64,000 nucleotides of DNA from Vombatus ursinus (GCF_900497805.2 NW_020954576.1:72704458-72768457), one strand, 5' to 3'. Positions 45,050 through 56,394 are shown, counted from the first letter of the stretch. Notes: generated by a model from the letters alone, not told the origin. Translations and numbers: made by a program.

Positions 45050-46440
45050 TGCAGATGCATATAGGTGTAAGTGTATGAATGTATGTTTTTTTCCCAAATA
45101 CATACATGGACTAGATGATACACAAGATCTCTTTTAGCTCTCACAATTTTTTTTCTAAAACAGTGTCTAGACTCCAAACTCTCAAGATTTGTATAATCTG
45201 TTTATGAAGAAGAGTTTCTTGCCATTTCACGTAGCTCAATCTTAATTGAACTTCATTACATTAAAAAAAAAGTGTTCTATCCTAAGGAGAAGTACTCAAC
45301 CCTAAGTGCCAAACAGCAATTTGATACCAGGAATTTAACTTCCTTCTCTCCTCTATGTCCTCCTCCTCAGGATGAAAATTTAGAAAAAAAATGGTCAGAA
45401 CTTGCTGATTCAATTTATTTTCTTTCTTTAAAAAGTTCATTATTTAAAAAAACTACTATTGGTGAATTTTGTATTGGAGAAGGCACTTTGGTTTTATAAC
45501 ACTCACAAAAGTAAATTCTATTCAAATGAGCAATTAATTTTAAAGAGAATCTTAATTTGCTTAGGAGAAGGAAATAAGGCTATGCAGGTCATTTAAAAAA
45601 CTAATTAATGAGAACACTGCCTTGGGAAAAACATCATTAGTAACACAAGGTCATAACACTACTTTTCCTCAATCTCAATTATAATTCTCTTCACCAAAAA
45701 GCAAAAAGACTACTCAAATAAAGGCAATGCAATCTCATAACTCAGACAAAAGTATGAGGTTACTAAAGGATTCATTCATTTTCAAATCCTGAATAGCATA
45801 TCAGATTATTCAGAAACCAATTTAAACCACCCATTCCAGTTTTCATTGGAACACGATGGGGTGAAGTCTTTTTTTTAAAAAATAAAAAAAATCTGTAACT
45901 ATGATTACAATTAGAAACTCACTGATGAATCCAACCCATTAGGTAAAAACTAAATTTGAACCATTATCAAATCCCATTTAATCTGGATTTTTCAATGCAG
46001 TTTACATCTATACTGAAAAAGCTGCCTGCCTGGCCAAGTGGTAAATTTAATTATGCTGGTATTGAAAACACAATAATATCATATTTCAACAAATTACATT
46101 GTGCTTCAAAAAGGAGTAAAGGAATTTATGATCTATAACCTGGGAGATGGTGGTAACCTTGAAAATTATAGTAGTTGCATGCTTTGAGCTTTGCTTTTAT
46201 TTAGCTTGGCAAGTTAAAAGTACTAATTTACAGAAAGGGCTTTTTCTTTGCCAAGTTAAAAAAATTAAATTTAGATGCAAATGTGTGTAATTCTTTGCAT
46301 CAGACAACAATTTAAAATGTGGAAATTTTTAAAATTAAGACACTAAGGTCACATGAACATTATAACATAGCACTACAATTTGTGCAGCATATTGGACTAA
46401 CTGGCCTCAATCCTTAAAAGGATGCATTATAGTTACCTCC
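45050..46440. other. No gene or clear repeat
   Basis: About 1.4 kb of AT-rich sequence, probably unique intron. Confidence 0.5.
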
Positions 46441-46459
46441 ATTGATGCCACCTTCCATT

Positions 46460-46636
46460 GGATAGTACTTTGTACTTTGCAAAGCATATTCACTTCCATG
46501 ATCTTCTTACATCCTCAGAACAGTTCTGAGAGGTTTGTGGGGTAGGGTATTATTATCTTCCTTTGAACAAGTGAACAACTTCTTGCTCATAGAGACTGGG
46601 ATTGCCCACAGTCACAAATCAATAGTAGTTCTAAGT
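46460..46636 (-). repeat. MIR SINE
   Basis: 'ctttgtactttgcaaagcat', 'cagaacagttctgagaggt' and 'gggattgcccacagtcaca' in antisense order. Confidence 0.75.
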
Positions 46637-46832
46637 CAGCCAATAAACATTTATTAAGTACCTACTATGTTCCTGGAACTGTGCTAAGTCTAGGGATACA
46701 AAAAGAGGCAAAAGATAGTCTCTGCCCTCAAAGAGCTCACAATCTAATCAGGAAGACAAGCAAGCAAACATATACAAACAAACCATATAGAGGATAAATA
46801 GAAAATAAATAAGAGAGGGAAGGCACTAGAGG
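46637..46832 (-). repeat. L2 3' end, well preserved
   Basis: 'aataaacatttattaagtac', 'ctactatgttcctggaactg', 'tctgccctcaaagagctcac', 'gagagggaaggcactagag'. It directly abuts the MIR. Confidence 0.9.
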
Positions 46833-46839
46833 CTCATCT

Positions 46840-47800
46840 GTGGTTCATTTCAATATCTTTCCCACAAACAACTGCAGTATCTTCCTGGTACTTCACCCCA
46901 GGATGCACTTTGTAATCAATGGGTCCTGGGAAGATGAGGGGTGAGGGTCACCCTGAGGGAGTCAATATTAACTCATACCTCTATTTGCAGGGATCTCTAG
47001 AATGGCAGTGGAGAAGAAATGAGATGCTTTAGTTAAAGCTAAATTTCGACTAATAATAATAAGGAAGCTCAATGAACATATCTTATAATGTTTACACTTC
47101 TAATACGAACTCTAATAATTTCTTTAAATTCAATTATTCTACCTTTATTATAGTCAGTGGTGCCTGTCAGTGAATTGTCTTGATTTTCACAAATATCTGA
47201 GCAGTTGACATCTTACATTTGATAGCAGGCTTATTAATATTTTCAGGTGCTTCCATCTATAATCAAGGAATAGGTCTTAATTAAGTTAATGAATGGTTGT
47301 TTGAACTAGAAAAGATTATGTTAAGTACAACTTATCTATCACAGGTGGCACTGCAGCTTCCAAATATCTCCCAGACTTGGAAATTTGCAAAACAAATTTT
47401 GCAGAAGAAACAAGAGAAAAGTAAAATAGATGAATCATAGTCATTGAATTCAAAGAATAATGCAAATGATGGCAAACCAATGGAATGAATAAATGTGATC
47501 AATTTAAGTAAGAAAACAATGAAGATAAAGGGGATGTAATTTTCTTTTTGGTAAAAATTATTGGCAATGGAATGAATTTTGATATAATATTTTCTTTTCT
47601 TTCTAGTACAAGTACATAAAGATTAATATCTCCTAAGGATTTTTTAGCTCACATTATTAATTTTTTCAACCATGAAACAACATAGAGAGTGAAGAAATGC
47701 CAACTGAGATAAACATCACAGGTAAAAACTAATGTACAAAGAAGTATAGACAAATTTTTTTTTGGAAGCAGCCAATTCTTCTCTAAAATCTCTAAATGAC
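46840..47800. other. No gene or clear repeat
   Basis: Unassigned intronic sequence. Confidence 0.45.
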
Positions 47801-47807
47801 AAACATG

Positions 47808-47968
47808 AGGGGAACATCTCTAGTCATCCTGACCTATGTCTTGCCACTGGACCCAGAGGAGAAAGTGAGGCTAGTGACTTTGCACAGCCCTCCTTCACTT
47901 AAATCTAATTTACTTCTAAGTCAGGGCATCACCTTCCTGATGTCATAGTCTTTTTCGAGAATGAAGGA
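47808..47968 (+). repeat. Marsupial SINE with (CAA)n tail, family not named
   Basis: 'agtcatcctgacctatgtct', 'tgccactggacccagagga', 'ttgcacagccctccttcact', 'tcgagaatgaaggacaaac' and tail aacaacaac. The reverse copy at 52398-52690 shares all these blocks in mirror order. Confidence 0.8.
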
Positions 47969-47969
47969 C

Positions 47970-48192
47970 AAACAACAACATAGAGCATGAGACCCATAAC
48001 AACCCAATACTTCCCAGGATGACCCAAACCAGATTAGAATGTAATTGAGAAATATTTAACAAAATAAATAAAAATATAATAAAACATAAAAAATGTTAAT
48101 TTATGGTTTTCAAAGTCAATATGTGGCCTCCAGGGATCTTTATGTATAGTGTAATAGCTCAGTTTCTATTTCAGTTTAACATCACTGGTTTA
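47970..48192 (+). repeat. hAT-type MITE
   Basis: 'gacccaaaccagattagaat', 'aatatttaacaaaataaat', 'ttcaaagtcaatatgtggc' and 'atttcagtttaacatcactg' parallel the element at 29785-30030. Left terminus lost. Confidence 0.75.
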
Positions 48193-48297
48193 AAACGAAA
48201 TCTGAACAAGATAGGTAATGAAACTCTTTGGGAGGAAAATACAGGATATTAATTTTTTAAAAAACTCATCTGATAGTAACACTAAATATGTGTAAGT

Positions 48298-48685
48298 GGA
48301 GAATCCTAGAACCTTAGAGTTGGAAGAGACTTTAGAGGTCATCTAATAAAGACAGTTTGTATCAGAAGATGAATCCTTTTTAGAATACTGAGGCATAAAC
48401 ATTCTGTGGTAGGTGATGTACTGGACTCATTGTCAAGAAGAAATTGATTCAAATCCTTCTTTTGACACTTACTACCTGTGTGACCCTAGGCAAATCACTT
48501 CATCTTTCCATGCCTCAGTATCCTCTACAATGGACCAGATAAACTATTAGGTATCTTTGAGGTCTAAGCCAATTATCCTACGATTTCCAGATGATGTTCC
48601 TTACAGTTCTGTCTGAAGATCTCCCAGTGAAGAAAAACCCACTAATTCCTCAGGCAGCTCAAGCCCAGAAAACTTATCCCTGAAG
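48298..48685 (-). repeat. CR1/L3 3' end split by a SINE
   Basis: 'ctagaaccttagagttggaa' and 'gagactttagaggtcatcta' start the antisense CR1-like end. After the SINE (48405-48590), 'tctcccagtgaagaaaaacc' continues it. Confidence 0.65.
48405..48590 (+). repeat. MIR/THER SINE with CR1-like tail
   Basis: 'cttactacctgtgtgaccct', 'aggcaaatcacttcatcttt' and 'tgaggtctaagccaattatc'. Confidence 0.72.
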
Positions 48686-48689
48686 TAGG

Positions 48690-49335
48690 CACCACAGTGA
48701 GGCAGGGTGGAAGAACAAACATGAAATAGAAGAACCTGCTCTCACGAATGGAAAGGAGCCAATATATCAATGGAGAGATACAAAGGACACTGTTGATATG
48801 GATTTTAAAAATCCTTGATAAAGACTTCCTTGAGAAGTTGGTTTGAACTTAAGTGCTCTGATTCTAAATCCATTATTTGTTTTTGGTCTAATCCATGAGC
48901 ACAGCAAGCTTCCTCAAAAATGCACACCAGATTTTCTAGTGGATATGGGAGAGGGAATATATATGAATTCTTCTCCTTGAGAAGAATATTATAGCAAGTA
49001 TGTTATTTATAAATTTTGGTGAATACTATTGCAACTACTTTGAGCAGAAGAAGATTCATAGAAGATAAACAATTCAGATGAAGGTCACTTATTTTAATGA
49101 GATGCCATCTCCGTTTATTTTCAGTTAAAAATATTAGCAGGCATGTTGAAAGAGGGCAAATCAGTCTGGTTTCTTCAAGCCACTCATTCCCCCATCCTCT
49201 CAGGCAATATGAAGAATACTGGAGTTGGGTATAGAAAGAGAAAAATAGTTTATTCATTGCCTAGGATAGCGTAATGATGAAGCTAATATTGCAGGACTTA
49301 CTGATATTTAAATTATATGTTGCCCCACCCTGGAT
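48690..49335. other. No gene or clear repeat
   Basis: The minus ORF 49003-49257 shows no known domain. Confidence 0.4.
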
Positions 49336-49339
49336 TTGT

Positions 49340-49515
49340 AGCTTCAGATACTAGCTGTGTGTACTTGGGAAAGTCAATTAACCCTGTTTGCCTCAATTTC
49401 CTCATCTGTAAAATAAGCTGGAGAATGAAATGGCAAATGACTTAAGTATCTGCCAAGAAAACCCTGAATGAGGTTATAAAGAGTCAGACACAACTGAACA
49501 AGAAGATAACGACAA
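49340..49515 (+). repeat. Mar1-type SINE lacking the tRNA head
   Basis: 'agatactagctgtgtgtact', 'ttaaccctgtttgcctcaa', 'gctggagaatgaaatggca', 'agaaaaccctgaatgaggt' and tail aacaagaagataacgac. The 5' third is missing. Confidence 0.85.
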
Positions 49516-49544
49516 TCAGTGCATTTAGAATTGAACAAAATCCT

Positions 49545-50345
49545 ATAGCATGTCAGAAGTACATGAGATACCTATGAATGAGGTGATCAAGGGGGGATTC
49601 ATGCAGGCAGTTCTTGAAGAATGGATTAGATTTCAAGAGGCAGGGAAATTGAAAGGAAGAAAAAAATCCATTCTCCGCAGAAGGAACAGCAAGAACAAAC
49701 ATTCAGTAGTAAATGGGGCTCAAGTCCAATTTATCAAGAAAACTGTATACATAGTATTTTCTTTTAGGCAATTGTGATTATGTGACTTGCACAGGGTCAC
49801 ACAACTAGTGTCAAGTGTCTGGTCTGAGGCTGGATTTGAACTCAGGTCCTCCTGACTCCAGGGCCGGTGCTCTCTACACCACCTCGCTGCCCCTGAAAAC
49901 TGTACACATATAGAAGAGCGTTTGGAGGTAAGTCTGAAAAGCTATGGAATAGCCAGATCATAGGGGGCTTCAACTGAACTAAGAAGGGTTCTGAGTAGGA
50001 GAATGACACAAAGTGGTGCTTTGGGAACAGGATGATAATGAATATGATAAGGATACATTAGAGAGCAAAGTGACAAGAGTCATGAAAAAGTCAGAAGTCT
50101 ATTGCAATAGTTCACATGTAAGGTAAGATGGCCTTGAATCAAGACTGGGGAAGAGGGAACGGAAAAGAAGGGAGAGATGGAGGAGATACTTAGAACTATA
50201 GACAGGACTTTAATGACTGATTGTATGAATGGGAAAGAATGAAGGAGGCAAAGGGGGCTGAAAATAATTCCAGTGGTTCAAATCTGAGAGAATAGTGGTA
50301 TCATATTAAAAATTGGGAAATCAGGAAAAATTGTTTTGGGGTATA
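49545..50345 (-). repeat. L2 ORF2 relic split by a SINE
   Basis: Right of the SINE: 'gatcatagggggcttcaact', 'gagtaggagaatgacacaa', 'ctattgcaatagttcacatg'. Left of it: weaker L2-like 'gaggtgatcaaggggggat' and 'caggcagttcttgaagaatg'. Confidence 0.7.
49754..49894 (-). repeat. WSINE-type SINE with near-perfect duplication
   Basis: 'aggcaattgtgattatgtg', 'acttgcacagggtcacacaa', 'gatttgaactcaggtcctc' and 'cctcgctgcccct'. The flanks gaaaactgtatacata (49738-49753) and gaaaactgtacacata (49895-49910) differ by one base. Confidence 0.92.
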
Positions 50346-50489
50346 GGATATTTTGAAGGTTGTATTATTTATATGTTATGGTTGTAATAATATTATTATA
50401 ATAGATGTTAAAATTAAATTTTAAGTATACCAAATTTAAGGTGCTTGTAGGTCATCTGAGGGAAATGAATAACAGATAGTGAGAAATGT

Positions 50490-50625
50490 GGTTCTGTCAG
50501 CCTACACCTGGCTGAATGACTCCAGGCAATTCATTTAATGTCTCTGAGAAAGTTTCTTCAGCTAAAAAATGGAAGGGATAGCTTACAAGGTTGTGTGGGA
50601 AAATACTTTAATACTTCAAAAGATG
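50490..50625 (+). repeat. MIR SINE fragment
   Basis: 'ctgaatgactccaggcaatt' and 'aatgtctctgagaaagtttc' with a MIR-like 'gcttacaaggttgtgtggg'. Confidence 0.6.
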
Positions 50626-50680
50626 TACTTAGGGATTGTAAGCTCTGTGCAACTTAGTAGACATCGGTCATGAGTATGCT

Positions 50681-50952
50681 TGGAAGCAGCTAGGTGACAT
50701 AGCAGATAGGGTGTCAGACCTCAAGTCAGGAAGATTCATCTTCAGGAGTTCAAATCTAGCCTCAGATACTTATTAGCTGGGTGACCCTAGGCAGGTCACT
50801 TAACTCTGTTTGCCTCAGTTCCTCATCTGTAAAATGAGCTGGAGAAGGAAATGGCAAACCATTCCAGTATCTTTGTCAAGAAAACCTTAAATAGGATTTC
50901 AGAGAGTTGGACACAACTGGAAAATGACTGAACAACAGCAATAACAACAAGC
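50681..50952 (+). repeat. Mar1-type SINE, full length
   Basis: 'gaagcagctaggtgacatag', 'gagttcaaatctagcctca', 'gctggagaaggaaatggca', 'gaaaaccttaaataggattt' and tail aacaacagc. Confidence 0.92.
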
Positions 50953-50959
50953 CAGGGGC

Positions 50960-51240
50960 AAAAAAATTCAGTACCTGGTAGTCAACATTCTAATGAAAAA
51001 CTTCTTCACACTTAGATAGACTGGTCCCCAAACAACAGACTATCCATCCCTGGACCATCACTTAAAGCTTTTCAAGCTTGATAAAACCTGCCAGGGCTTA
51101 TACTTTGCTGGCTTTCAAATCCCATTGTCACCTCCATGTCATTAGACTAAGACTTCAGTGGAGTGCTTTGAATCAGGACTAAGGAAAATTTATTCCAATT
51201 TTTTTAATACATACAAGTTAAAATGCATATTTATGGCAAA
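50960..51240. other. No gene; unassigned
   Basis: No family recognised between the SINE and the LTR-like stretch. Confidence 0.35.
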
Positions 51241-51244
51241 GGAA

Positions 51245-51745
51245 TGTGCCATACTGTCTTTCTTTGCCTTTCTCCAAGAAGCTAGCCCTCCTGGGTTTCA
51301 TAGTATATCAGCAAGATATGAGGTCCCATATGATTGAAAGTTATGCTGAGTCAGTGACCCATTGTTCTCAGACCTTGTCAATCAGTGTTGGGGGAGGGGT
51401 TAGCTAGTCTGCAGCTTTGTATTACCTGTTATTTATCATGTACCATTTGTATCCGACTAGAGTCACGTACTTGTTACCTTGGAGAGGAATGGAAATGCAA
51501 TGGCCCATTACCTTTTGCTGATGTGGACCTATCTGAATTGTATCTCATTATGAAAGTTGTCAATAAAAGCTGGTCCTATCTTGAAACCCTTGTTAATCTT
51601 CAGTGATCAGCTCATCAATCTGTGGCTATCTTGACATACTTTTAATAAACTTTAAATTCTCTGTCCTGAGTTTCACCTCAATAATCTGGGCCAAAGCCCA
51701 AACAAGGAATTGTCCTTTAAACTCTCCCTCAAGAGAAAAGGGTAG
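51245..51745 (+). mobile_element. Possible solo LTR fossil of an endogenous retrovirus
   Basis: A roughly 500-bp stretch unlike the LINEs and SINEs around it. It has a polyadenylation-type signal (caataaaagctggtcc near 51560), then 'cccttgttaatcttcagtga', followed by pyrimidine-rich text. This layout resembles the R/U5 part of marsupial LTRs. No internal retroviral genes flank it, so if real it is a solo, old, broken copy. Ends uncertain. Confidence 0.35.
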
Positions 51746-51749
51746 TGAT

Positions 51750-52070
51750 AGCCATTTAAGCAATCCACCAGTGAATCCTCTGGACCAGTTCAGAGACAAC
51801 ATACATGTTAAAATGTTCCCATAATTCAGAAGATTGGATTATGAACTTTTTTTTAACAACTGATAGCTACATCCCAATGTAATGGTTTTATTTTATACAT
51901 TTTAATACAATATTCTGCGAAAGAGTCCAATAGTTCTTACCAGGATACCAAAGGGATCCATGACATACAAAAATGCTAAGAACTCCTTCCATAACTCATT
52001 AAAGGGGGTAACAGTATAATAATCTCTCTTAGATACATGTTACAGAGTTCTCCAGAGCAGTAATTCAGTT
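51750..52070. other. No gene or clear repeat
   Basis: Unassigned AT-rich interval. Confidence 0.4.
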
Positions 52071-52074
52071 AAAT

Positions 52075-52845
52075 TCCACCACCATTAAATGTATACTTTG
52101 TAAAGAACACTGTGCTAATCTGGAGGAAATACAAATTTTAGGTAATATATTACCCTGCTGTCATGAAGCTTACATTGCAGAGGGAGGTATAACACATACT
52201 CAAACAGCTATGTTAGATACAAGCAATGAATCCTCTAAAGTGGCCAAATGTATTCAAATTCACACTATTAGGAGTAATGATTATCTTAAATCGGTCTTTG
52301 GTTTTACCTCCAATGGAAATATCCTGTGCAAATTCAAATAATGGGATCACTTTGGTGCATTCATTATTTACACTAAACAAGAACTACATAACACATGTAC
52401 TGTTGTTGTTGTTTGTTCTTCATTTTCAAACAGGATCACAGCATCAGAGAGGTGATACCATGACATGCAAGTGAATTGGATTTTAAGTGAGGGAGGGCTG
52501 TGTAAAGTCACCAGTCTCACTTTCTCATCTGGAGCCAGCTGGGTCCAGTGGCAAGATAAAGATCAGGATGACTGGAGATGGTCCTGGATGCAGTGGGAGA
52601 CCTTGGCGTTTTAAATCTAAGATCTTCAACAGCTCTCAGTTTGATTGAGTCAATGCCCATTCAGTAACTAAGGCTAGATAAGACACTTACAATGTGCTAT
52701 AGGAGATCAAAGAGACAAAAGTCATTACCTATGGGAAAAATCAGGAAAGGATTGGAAGTGGCATTTTTAGTATGGCTTTAAAGGATAGGCAGTAATTCAA
52801 TGAGGAAAAAGTGAAAGGGAACACCAGAGAGTACCCTTGGGATTA
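52075..52845 (-). repeat. L2 relic split by a SINE
   Basis: Left: 'gaacactgtgctaatctgga', 'gctgtcatgaagcttacatt'. Right, from about 52700: 'tgggaaaaatcaggaaagg' and 'ggaacaccagagagtac'. The right half is weak. Confidence 0.6.
52398..52690 (-). repeat. Marsupial SINE with (TTG)n start, family not named
   Basis: 'ctgttgttgttgtttgttct', 'gaggtgataccatgacatg', 'gagggagggctgtgtaaag', 'ccagctgggtccagtggca', 'ctcagtttgattgagtcaa'. It is a longer, mirrored copy of the element at 47808. Confidence 0.82.
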
Positions 52846-52849
52846 TAGG

Positions 52850-52978
52850 ACTTTAAAATGTATGCTTCTTGAGAGTAAGAATTGCTTCATTCTTTGTATT
52901 TGTATTCCTAGCACCAAGCATAGTATCTGGCATAAAACAGGAGCTTAATACAGGTTCATTAGCTGACTGACCATACAA
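52850..52978 (+). repeat. L2 3' end
   Basis: 'aaatgtatgcttcttgagag', 'attcctagcaccaagcatag' and 'gttcattagctgactgacc'. Confidence 0.85.
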
Positions 52979-53265
52979 TGCTTTCCACACATCATTGTTT
53001 CTATCCCAGAATAATCATTGCATTTGTGATTTACCTCAACCCCATTATGTATATAATATTTTTCACTTTCCAAATTAGATTTTTTCTTTAAAAATGCAAA
53101 TATCTTATGAAATATGAGTTCCTCAATTATTCAGCCTTTTCATTTTCCCCATCCATTGGAAGAGGAAAACGTGAGTAGTAACCTTAAGAGGAAAGAGGAG
53201 GCAATAGAGTGAGAACATCTCATTTCACTTTCTCTTTTAAATATTCAAGGAAACAAAAGGAAAGA

Positions 53266-53330
53266 TGATCTATTTATCTATCCTTCTATCCATCCATCTG
53301 TCTATCTATCTATCCATCCATCCTATGGGG
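53266..53330. repeat. (TCTA/ATCC)n microsatellite
   Basis: Tetranucleotide units ctat and catc from 'gatctatttatctatcct' to 'tccatccatcctatgg'. Confidence 0.9.
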
Positions 53331-53334
53331 AGGA

Positions 53335-54300
53335 AAGGAAGAAAATTTTTCTTCCAATGAGTAAGGCAAAAATCAAACTGTGCGCTCTGCCTCCAAACTG
53401 GAGCTCTGCACCAAATTAATGCACATGTTGATGTGCCAATAAAACTAAACTCATTTACAATTTTATGTACCTGAAAGGAAATTTACCTCTTTTTAAAATG
53501 GTACTTTATTGAACACTAAAAAACATGTTTTTAGCAAAGTGGGTCAGGTCTTTGCTTACAAGAGACTAATAGAATAAATCCCTGATCATGTCAAGATGTT
53601 TTTTGTACAACTGTAGAAAAGTTAAAGAAACTTAAGTACTAAAGAATTCTATATAAGGGTCAAGGACAACCTGACCTATTAGTACTGCCAGAAGTACAAA
53701 AAAGTAATTTCCTATACCAGGGAATTCTCACTATTCTTGAAAAAATTCAGCCACCTGGATTAGTCTTTCCTTTTAAAAGCAGATTTAAATTCACTTAAGC
53801 AAAGCTGATGACTCATAATTTCAAATAGCCATTTCTGAGTTTTTAGATAATAGCATAATCATAGTTATTGATTGACAATTCATGATTTGTGATTTTCTCC
53901 ACTACTTTTTCTCAGCAGCAAAATGAATTACAAATACTAAATATAAAATTTGGATCACTAAACTCATCCATATTATCCTAGTAGAAAGGATACCAAAAAA
54001 TATTGAGTGAATAAGCCTCCTTTGTCCAAAACACTGAGAAATAAAAATTAAGAAATTATTGAAAATTAAAACAAAAGCCATTTTTGGTGGCCACAAATAG
54101 AGAAATCACTAACCCCAATGGAGGAAAGATGTGGACATTTCGGATGTATTTCCCCATCTCAAATTATGTTATTTACCTATAATTTTGTTTCCTAATGTGT
54201 CTAAGAATGAGCCATCACTTCAAAATCTAAAGTCCACCAGAAAACTTAAACTTTATGGTACAAAATAACATAGGCAGATTCATGACCTCCTAGGAGCCAG
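53335..54300. other. No gene; mostly unique intron
   Basis: No recognised repeat. The ORF 53902-54096 has hydrophobic character but no splice context or family. Confidence 0.45.
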
Positions 54301-54309
54301 TCCTCATGT

Positions 54310-54512
54310 TGTGTTTACAGGATTTGGTATTAAGTACCTACTATGTACCAAGCATTGTGCCTCCCACCCATGTAACAATCTCTTCTGAAGCATCCCTGAC
54401 AACTTGTCATCCAGCCCCCACTTGAAAACCTCTAGTTACACTGAGCTCACTACCCTATGAAAGCTTCTACTACTGAAGAGGTCTTGTATAATAAAGTTCT
54501 TCCTCACATTGA
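54310..54512 (-). repeat. L2 tip joined to a CR1/L3 3' piece
   Basis: 'ggtattaagtacctactatg' and 'taccaagcattgtgcctcc' are L2. 'cttgaaaacctctagttaca' and 'gtataataaagttcttcctc' are the CR1-type end. Confidence 0.65.
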
Positions 54513-54524
54513 CTCAAAATCTGA

Positions 54525-54692
54525 TAAATAATATTAACTGGCATTTATACAGCTCTTTAATGTTTGCAGAATGTTTTACAGAGATTTTCATTTGATCTTC
54601 ATAATAACCTTGTGAGTTAAATACTGTAGGTACTATGATTGTCATTTTATAGAAGAAACTGGGCCTCAGTGACTTCCATGCTTTTGATACCT
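54525..54692 (-). repeat. MIR SINE, copy A of a similar pair
   Basis: 'ttgatcttcataataacct', 'tgtgagttaaatactgtagg' and 'tatagaagaaactgggcctc'. It shares an unusual centre with the copy at 55005. Confidence 0.8.
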
Positions 54693-55004
54693 CAATCTTG
54701 ACCCTAGATCTTTTACTGCCTATAATTTGTTTCATAAGCTTTAAATACATAAAAGCCTATCATCTAACATCATTGGGTAGGGGTGGGAGATGGGGGAAAA
54801 AGTCAGTCTAAATTAATGAAAAACTGGTACATTTTTAAAGGAATCAATTTTGTTTCAGTGGATGGAAGACAAGGACAAAGTGTGCTGAAGGATTTTATAG
54901 ATGCCTTAATAAATATTTTAGAATCATGTATAATGAATATATTCACTGTAAGAATACAAATGTTGCTATAGAACGCTTCAGCACTATGTTGCTGATCATT
55001 CATA

Positions 55005-55167
55005 TTAACTAACAATGACATTTATATAGGACTTTAAAGTTTGCAAAGTACTTTATGGAGATCCTCATTTGATGCTTATAATAACCCCGTGAGTTAAATA
55101 TTGTAGGTATTATCATTGCCATTTCACAGAAGAAACTGAGGCTCAGAGAGATTTAGTCACTTAGTAA
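55005..55167 (-). repeat. MIR SINE, copy B of a similar pair
   Basis: 'atgacatttatataggactt', 'ttgatgcttataataacccc', 'gtgagttaaatattgtaggt' and 'cacagaagaaactgaggctc'. Confidence 0.82.
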
Positions 55168-55169
55168 AC

Positions 55170-55535
55170 ATTTTTATAAGAATTCCATTATATACCATCT
55201 GGATATATAAAAAAAAAAGAAAATGGCACACAGCGAGTGTTTTCTTTATCTGTCTATAGTACAATGCAAGAAATTTTTTTTCAAAAAAAAATTCAATAAA
55301 GCATTTCAGAACCTGACTATCAAACTGTGACTGTCGATAAAAATATTTGGTGTTGTGGATAAGAAGGAATTGTAGCTTTGGGAGACAGCCTAGCTGGTCA
55401 TGATCCCTTTTTTTTGTTGTTGAGGATTTTGCTGTTGTTCTCTCTGGACTTTAGTAACAGCCAGGCTTCAACCTCCCTCTCCAATCAGACCAATCACTCA
55501 AGAGCAATAATAGCACTTCCACTTCAAGAAACAAA
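55170..55535. other. No gene or clear repeat
   Basis: Poly(A)/poly(T)-rich intronic text. The open frame from 55378 ends in the following L1 UTR. Confidence 0.35.
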
Positions 55536-55539
55536 TAGA

Positions 55540-55828
55540 GGTATGTATAAAATGATTTTACATATATATATACATATATGTATGTCTATACATATATATA
55601 TATATGTGTCTAATGGTAGCCATCTCTAAGGTGAGAGTGGAGAAGGGAAGCAAAAAAGGGGAAAAAAGAAAAAAGAAATTTACATGATAGCTTTATTGTA
55701 TATTTAAGTGGAATAGCAAGTTGTACATAATAGATTTGTTGTTTCATGTGCAATCGTTTTTTTTTTCTTAATTATACTTTGTTATGGAAATGCTTGTTTT
55801 ATCCTTTAAAATAAAGGAAAAGGAAACA
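55540..55828 (+). repeat. L1 3' UTR fragment
   Basis: 'gtctaatggtagccatctct', 'gaatagcaagttgtacataa', 'tttcatgtgcaatcgttttt', 'tttgttatggaaatgcttg' and an A-rich end fit a common marsupial L1 3' terminus. A TA microsatellite (55560-55606) lies at its left. Possible short duplication gaaacaaa on both sides. Confidence 0.65.
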
Positions 55829-55834
55829 AACACC

Positions 55835-56290
55835 TAAGCACCCAGGGTGTATAACAAAGCATGAAAAAACCCAGGAACCAGTAGGAAGAAAGAGGTGGGA
55901 AAGGTTCCTTTGGTAGAACCATTAAAGCATTTCTTTTATCTTCCCTCCTGTGACTTTGAGCTGAGTTCTGATTCCCCTCTTGTTTAGTTTCTACCTTTCC
56001 TCCTCTGGCACATTTAAATTCTCCTGGAAATCTAACCTTTCCTGACTCTCTGGTACCACAGGTCGGCAACCTCAAGCTGCTGTGCATGTTCAAGAACTAG
56101 GACAGTGAGGCAGCCTTCTAACCTGTCTTCCCAGTCTTTCTGCTCCCAGCTGGGAGGCAATATTACACCATGAAGATGTACAAAATCCTTTAGGGCGGAC
56201 TGCCTTCCCTAAAGGAGAGGGAAGTTGTTTTCTCCAAACCTCAAACACTTTGTTTGCTTGTGATCAATCATTTGGACAGTGTCTACATCT
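55835..56290. other. No gene or clear repeat
   Basis: Unassigned. The minus ORF 55806-56093 has no recognisable domain. Confidence 0.4.
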
Positions 56291-56294
56291 AAGC

Positions 56295-56392
56295 TTAGCC
56301 AGGGCAAGGACTGTTTCATATTTGTCTTTGTAATCTCAGTGCCTAGAATATAGAAGGTGCTTTATAAACACTTATTGCATGACTGACCTATG
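56295..56392 (+). repeat. L2 3' end
   Basis: 'gccagggcaaggactgtttc', 'agtgcctagaatatagaagg' and 'tgctttataaacacttattg'. Confidence 0.85.
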
Positions 56393-56394
56393 CA

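Noticed and set aside
49550-49777. 75-codon plus-strand frame rich in Lys/Arg
   Set aside because: It runs from an L2-like stretch into a SINE tail, so it is a composite of repeats.
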